Shown piece after piece: positions 60,884 to 64,000 of a stretch of DNA of 64,000 bases. The stretch comes from Streptomyces tubercidicus. Lineage in GTDB: Bacteria > Actinomycetota > Actinomycetes > Streptomycetales > Streptomycetaceae. The DNA lies in assembly GCF_027497495.1 (NCBI RefSeq), contig NZ_CP114205.1:434001-498000 (forward strand), given 5' to 3'. Numbering within the stretch: position 1 is the first letter of the stretch; each line of letters opens with the position of its first letter. The position numbers and the translations under genes were made by a program. The notes under the pieces are model-generated. The model was not told the origin of the DNA. It did no database searches and worked only from the letters and a program-made list of their open reading frames with translations.

Positions 60884-62056
60884 TCAGTCCTCGACGGTGC
60901 GTACCGTGCCCGCGCCGACGGTCCGGCCGCCCTCGCGGATGGCGAAGCCCAGCCCCCGCTCCAGCGGCACCTCGCGGCCCAGCTCGACGGACACCGTCAC
61001 GGTCTCGCCGGGGCGTGCGATGCCCCGCTCACCGAGGTCGAGGTCGCCGACCACATCCGCGGTACGGATGTAGAACTGCGGCCGGTAGCCGGTGGAGAGC
61101 GGCGTCCGGCGACCGCCCTCATCGGTGGAGAGGACATACACCTCGGCGGTGAAACGGCGCCGCGGTGTGACGCTGCCGGGCGCGGCGACCACATGCCCAC
61201 GGCGCACCTGGTCACGGTGCACACCGCGCAACAGCAGCGCGACATTGTCGCCCGCCTCGGCGGACTCCATGGGCTTGCCGAAGGTCTCCAGCCCGGTGAC
61301 CGTCGTCTCCGTCTCGGCGCCGAGCACTTCGACCCGGTCGCCGATCCGCACCGTGCCGCGCTCGACGGCTCCGGTGACGACCGTGCCGCGCCCCGTAATG
61401 GTCAGCACGTTCTCCACCGGCAACAGGAACGGCGCGTCGACATACCGCTCGGGCATCGGGACGTAGGTGTCCACGGCGTCCAGCAGCGCCTCGATGGCCT
61501 GCGTCCAGCGCGGGTCGCCCTCCAGAGCGCGCAGCCCCGAGACCCGCACAACGGGGACATGCTCCCCGTCGTAGCCGTGCCCGCTCAGCAGTTCACGCAC
61601 CTCCAGCTCCACCAGGTCGGTGAGCTCCGAGTCACCCGCGTCGGCCTTGTTGAGGGCCACGACGATGTGCCGGACGCCCACTTGCCTGGCGAGCAGCACA
61701 TGCTCGGCGGTCTGCGGCATGATCCCGTCAAGCGCGGAGACGACCAGGATCGCGCCGTCCAGCTGCGCCGCGCCGGTCACCATGTTCTTGATGAAGTCGG
61801 CGTGGCCGGGCATGTCGACATGGGCGTAGTGCCGGGTGCCGGTCTCGTACTCGACGTGCGAGATGTTGATGGTGATACCGCGGGCGGCCTCCTCCGGGGC
61901 CCGGTCGATCCGGTCGAACGGCACGAACGTCCCGCTCCCCCGGTCGCTGAGAACCTTGGTGATGGCCGCGGTCAGGGTGGTCTTGCCGTGGTCGACGTGC
62001 CCCATGGTGCCGATGTTCAAGTGCGGCTTGGTGCGCACGAATGCCGTCTTGGGCAT
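60884..62056 (-). CDS. tuf3: EF-Tu3-type divergent elongation factor Tu
   Basis: A 390-residue EF-Tu with all three domains. It has GHVDHGKTT (G1), [15 protein letters not shown] (switch I), DMPGHADF in place of DCPGHADY, NKAD in place of NKCD, and the usual domain 2-3 sequence. Streptomyces have a main tuf1 inside the ribosomal-protein operon and a divergent tuf3 elsewhere, which is expressed under starvation; single-gene location and divergence here fit tuf3. ATG 62056 has GAGGAAG upstream. A strong terminator follows. Confidence 0.93.
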   Translation of the reverse strand: MPKTAFVRTKPHLNIGTMGHVDHGKTTLTAAITKVLSDRGSGTFVPFDRIDRAPEEAARGITINISHVEYETGTRHYAHVDMPGHADFIKNMVTGAAQLDGAILVVSALDGIMPQTAEHVLLARQVGVRHIVVALNKADAGDSELTDLVELEVRELLSGHGYDGEHVPVVRVSGLRALEGDPRWTQAIEALLDAVDTYVPMPERYVDAPFLLPVENVLTITGRGTVVTGAVERGTVRIGDRVEVLGAETETTVTGLETFGKPMESAEAGDNVALLLRGVHRDQVRRGHVVAAPGSVTPRRRFTAEVYVLSTDEGGRRTPLSTGYRPQFYIRTADVVGDLDLGERGIARPGETVTVSVELGREVPLERGLGFAIREGGRTVGAGTVRTVED

Positions 62057-62576
62057 GGTGTTCTTCCTCGCAACAGTGCGGTGAGAACGGCGACTTGGCG
62101 CCGTGGGGACCCCTGAGACCGGCCGACCCTCCCCCTGCGGGGTCCGCCGGACGATCCGGAGAGGGTCAGCTTCGTGCGCCGTCGGCCGCTGCGGCGACCG
62201 GGAGGCCGGCTGCTGCGACGGCGGTGGCCGCTGCCACCGAGACGGCACCTGCGGGTGCGCATTCCGCTGCGGCGAGGGCCGCGAGAAGGTCGACGGCAGC
62301 CTTCGGCGCGTCCGCGACTGCGGACGGGAGCGCGAGGAAGGGCTGCCGGGACATGCGTCATATGGTGCCGGTCGGCCGCCCCTGCGTCGAACGATTTATC
62401 CGGCTTACGTCCTGACCCAGGGGCGAGCGATCCATCCGGCTTCCGGCGCGGCCCGACGATGGCATGGATGCCTGCCCCGGATCGGGACTTGGTTGCCCGC
62501 TGCACAAGGGACGGCTCCTGGGGGCGTACGGCCCGGGTGGCGGCTCTTCGGCGCCGCTGTCGGTTACGCTCCCGGG
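62057..62576. other. 520-base gap between tuf3 and the TVP38-type gene
   Basis: It should hold the leftward tuf3 promoter and leader and the rightward promoter of the membrane-protein gene. An Ala-rich 62-codon frame on the minus strand (62166-62354) has reasonable codon bias but no ribosome site, so it is not called. No other structure is clear. Confidence 0.5.
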
Positions 62577-63278
62577 ATGTTCCCGCCCGCCGCAACGCCT
62601 GACGGCCTCGCCGCGCGCTGCACGCGTGTGCTGCTCTCCCCCTGGGCCCGGCTGGGGCTGCTGCTGGCCCTACTGGCCGGTGCCGCGGCCGCGATGCTGC
62701 TCTGGCAGCCGCAGCAGCTCCTCACCGGTGGCTGGCCCGAGCGGCTGTCCGGTCCGACCGCCCTCCTGCTCTTCGCGCTGGCCTACGGCGGATGCACCAC
62801 CGCCTTCGTGCCGCGCCCGGTCCTCAATCTCGCGGCGGGCGCCCTCTTCGGTGGCCAGGCCGGCCTGGCCACCGCCTTGGCCGGGACGGTGCTGGGCGCC
62901 GGACTGGCCTTCGGACTCGGCCGGCTCCTCGGCCAGGACGCGCTGCGTCCGCTGCTGCGCGCCCGCTGGCTGACGGCTGCCGACCGGCAGTTGAGCGAGC
63001 ACGGCTTCCGCTCGATGCTGGCCCTCCGGCTCTTCCCCGGGCTGCCGTTCTGCGCCACGAACTACTGCGCCGCGGTGTCCCGTATGGGGTGGCTCCCCTT
63101 CCTGCTCGCCACAGCACTCGGCAGCATCCCGAACACCGCGGCCTACGCCATCGCCGGTGCCCGTGCCTCGACGCCCACCTCACCGCTGTTCCTCCTAGCC
63201 ATGGGCTTCATCGCCATCAGCGCTCTCGGCGCACTGGCGGTGGCGTGGCGTAAACGGAAGACGCTGCGCGGTCACTGA
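62577..63278 (+). CDS. TVP38/TMEM64-family (VTT domain) membrane protein
   Basis: The 233-residue protein has 5-6 hydrophobic segments and the VTT core: VPRPVLNLAAGALFGGQAGLATALAGTVLGAGLAFGLGR, then RLFPGLPFCATNYCAAVSRMGWLPFLLATALGSIPNT. It is a distant DedA relative, probably involved in lipid movement. ATG 62577; no ribosome site stands out. Single gene. Confidence 0.85.
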   Translation: MFPPAATPDGLAARCTRVLLSPWARLGLLLALLAGAAAAMLLWQPQQLLTGGWPERLSGPTALLLFALAYGGCTTAFVPRPVLNLAAGALFGGQAGLATALAGTVLGAGLAFGLGRLLGQDALRPLLRARWLTAADRQLSEHGFRSMLALRLFPGLPFCATNYCAAVSRMGWLPFLLATALGSIPNTAAYAIAGARASTPTSPLFLLAMGFIAISALGALAVAWRKRKTLRGH

Positions 63279-63480
63279 ACGCGCCATGGCGGCCGACGGA
63301 TTCCGCAACGGCGGCCCCGCGCCGGGCTCGATACACCCAGGCCCCTGCCCCTTTGACAGCCCGGACATCTTCGGACGTTACGCTGCCCGGGTCGGCGGTG
63401 ATCCGCATCCGCCGCCACTGTCCGCTTTCTCCCGTCTCGCGCAGGTCAGCGCTTGATCACCCTTGGATAGCGTATTTTCC

Positions 63481-64000
63481 ATGTCTTGGTTTGAATCTTT
63501 CGTCCTCGGACTTGTCCAAGGGCTGACCGAGTTCCTGCCCATCTCCTCCAGCGCGCATCTCCGCTTGACCGCGGCGTTCGCCGGCTGGCAGGACCCCGGT
63601 GCGGCGTTCACCGCCATCACGCAGATCGGCACCGAGGCGGCCGTCATCATCTACTTCCGCAAGGACATCGGGCGGATCATCTCGACCTGGAGCCGCTCCC
63701 TCTTCAACCGGGAGCTGCGGCACGATCACGATGCCCAGATGGGCTGGCTGGTGATCGTCGGCTCGATCCCGATCGGTGTGCTGGGCATCACGCTCAAGGA
63801 CGCCATCGAGGGCCCGTTCCGCGATCTGCGGCTGATCGCCACCACCCTCATCGTCATGGGTGTGGTCCTCGGCATCGCCGACCGCCTGGCCGCCCGCGAC
63901 GAGACCGGCGGCCGGCACCGCGCCATCAAGCAGCGCAAGGGCCTCACCGACCTCAGCGTCAAGGACGGCCTCCTGTACGGCGTCTGCCAGGCCATGGCGC
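63481..64000 (+). CDS. uppP: UppP/BacA undecaprenyl-diphosphatase (5' part)
   Basis: The window ends inside this gene after 173 codons. The start MSWFESFVLGLVQGLTEFLPISSSAHL contains the E/QGxTEFLPISSSxH motif with the catalytic Glu and His. Next come FTAITQIGTEAAVIIYF and GWLVIVGSIPIGVLG, also conserved. UppP recycles undecaprenyl diphosphate to the lipid carrier for cell-wall synthesis and gives bacitracin resistance. It is upstream of nothing else visible. ATG 63481 is the family start. Confidence 0.96.
   Translation, partial: MSWFESFVLGLVQGLTEFLPISSSAHLRLTAAFAGWQDPGAAFTAITQIGTEAAVIIYFRKDIGRIISTWSRSLFNRELRHDHDAQMGWLVIVGSIPIGVLGITLKDAIEGPFRDLRLIATTLIVMGVVLGIADRLAARDETGGRHRAIKQRKGLTDLSVKDGLLYGVCQAMA

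Noticed and set aside
1..64000. tRNA genes, CRISPR arrays or insertion sequences
   Set aside because: No T-arm/anticodon pattern, no regular repeat-spacer series and no transposase-like protein were seen in either strand.

Overview
The window is a stretch of high-GC actinobacterial chromosome, almost certainly Streptomyces. The signs are very strong G/C at third codon positions, frequent GTG and TTG starts, 4-base ATGA/GTGA overlaps inside operons, a complete conservon (cvnA-D) with cytochrome P450 genes, a divergent third-type EF-Tu (tuf3), an ECF41 sigma factor, and ACT-GNAT and ATP-grasp-GNAT fusions. No tRNA, rRNA, CRISPR array, insertion sequence or prophage was recognised. Most of the window reads as core chromosome with small accessory patches.

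Layout. 1-2.2 kb: the end of bioA, then bioD and a methyltransferase. 2.2-2.9 kb: a two-gene toxin-antitoxin-like pair whose Doc/Fic-like partner has lost the catalytic motif. 3.0-5.2 kb: a secreted CAP-domain protein and an NCS1-type permease. 5.5-7.8 kb: an accessory patch, with a candidate polymorphic toxin and a membrane-anchored partner lying between a truncated GNAT start and an intact GNAT paralogue that share the same leader. 8.0-13.6 kb: paired CNNM/HlyC-type membrane proteins, an SGNH hydrolase, purB and mug. 13.7-17.5 kb: a secreted phosphoesterase, an MFS exporter and a beta-propeller protein. 17.7-24.3 kb: ROK and GntR regulators, an Asp/Glu racemase-like protein, an ECF41 sigma factor, an alpha/beta hydrolase and a Tat-exported PhoD phosphatase with a recognisable PHO box.

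24.4-29.2 kb: a membrane-ACT-GNAT protein, a DUF885 metallopeptidase and an ATP-grasp-GNAT fusion. 29.1-33.6 kb: sbcCD. 33.8-39.1 kb: a two-component system divergent from an ABC exporter of MacB/FtsX type, with an inverted repeat between them. 39.2-45.2 kb: small housekeeping genes (YigZ/IMPACT, SseB-like, CoA-binding, YbaK-like), an XRE-cupin regulator divergent from an EamA permease, a hexapeptide acyltransferase and a gamma-carbonic anhydrase. 45.3-51.4 kb: conservon cvnABCD followed by two P450s and a crotonase; the first P450 lacks the ExxR motif. 52.1-60.7 kb: an esterase lipoprotein, a STAND ATPase with TPR-like repeats, a DedA protein, a hotdog protein, an MFS exporter, a spermidine-synthase-like methyltransferase fold and a patatin. 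60.9-64 kb: tuf3, a TVP38-type membrane protein and the start of uppP.

The clearest functional units are the biotin genes, sbcCD, the sensor-kinase/ABC exporter locus and the conservon-P450 operon. The items that most deserve follow-up are the conservon P450/crotonase operon, the degenerate Doc pair, the toxin island, the two GNAT fusions, and several operator-like inverted repeats whose position points to a specific regulator. All gene identifications rest on reading motifs by eye; no database search was run.
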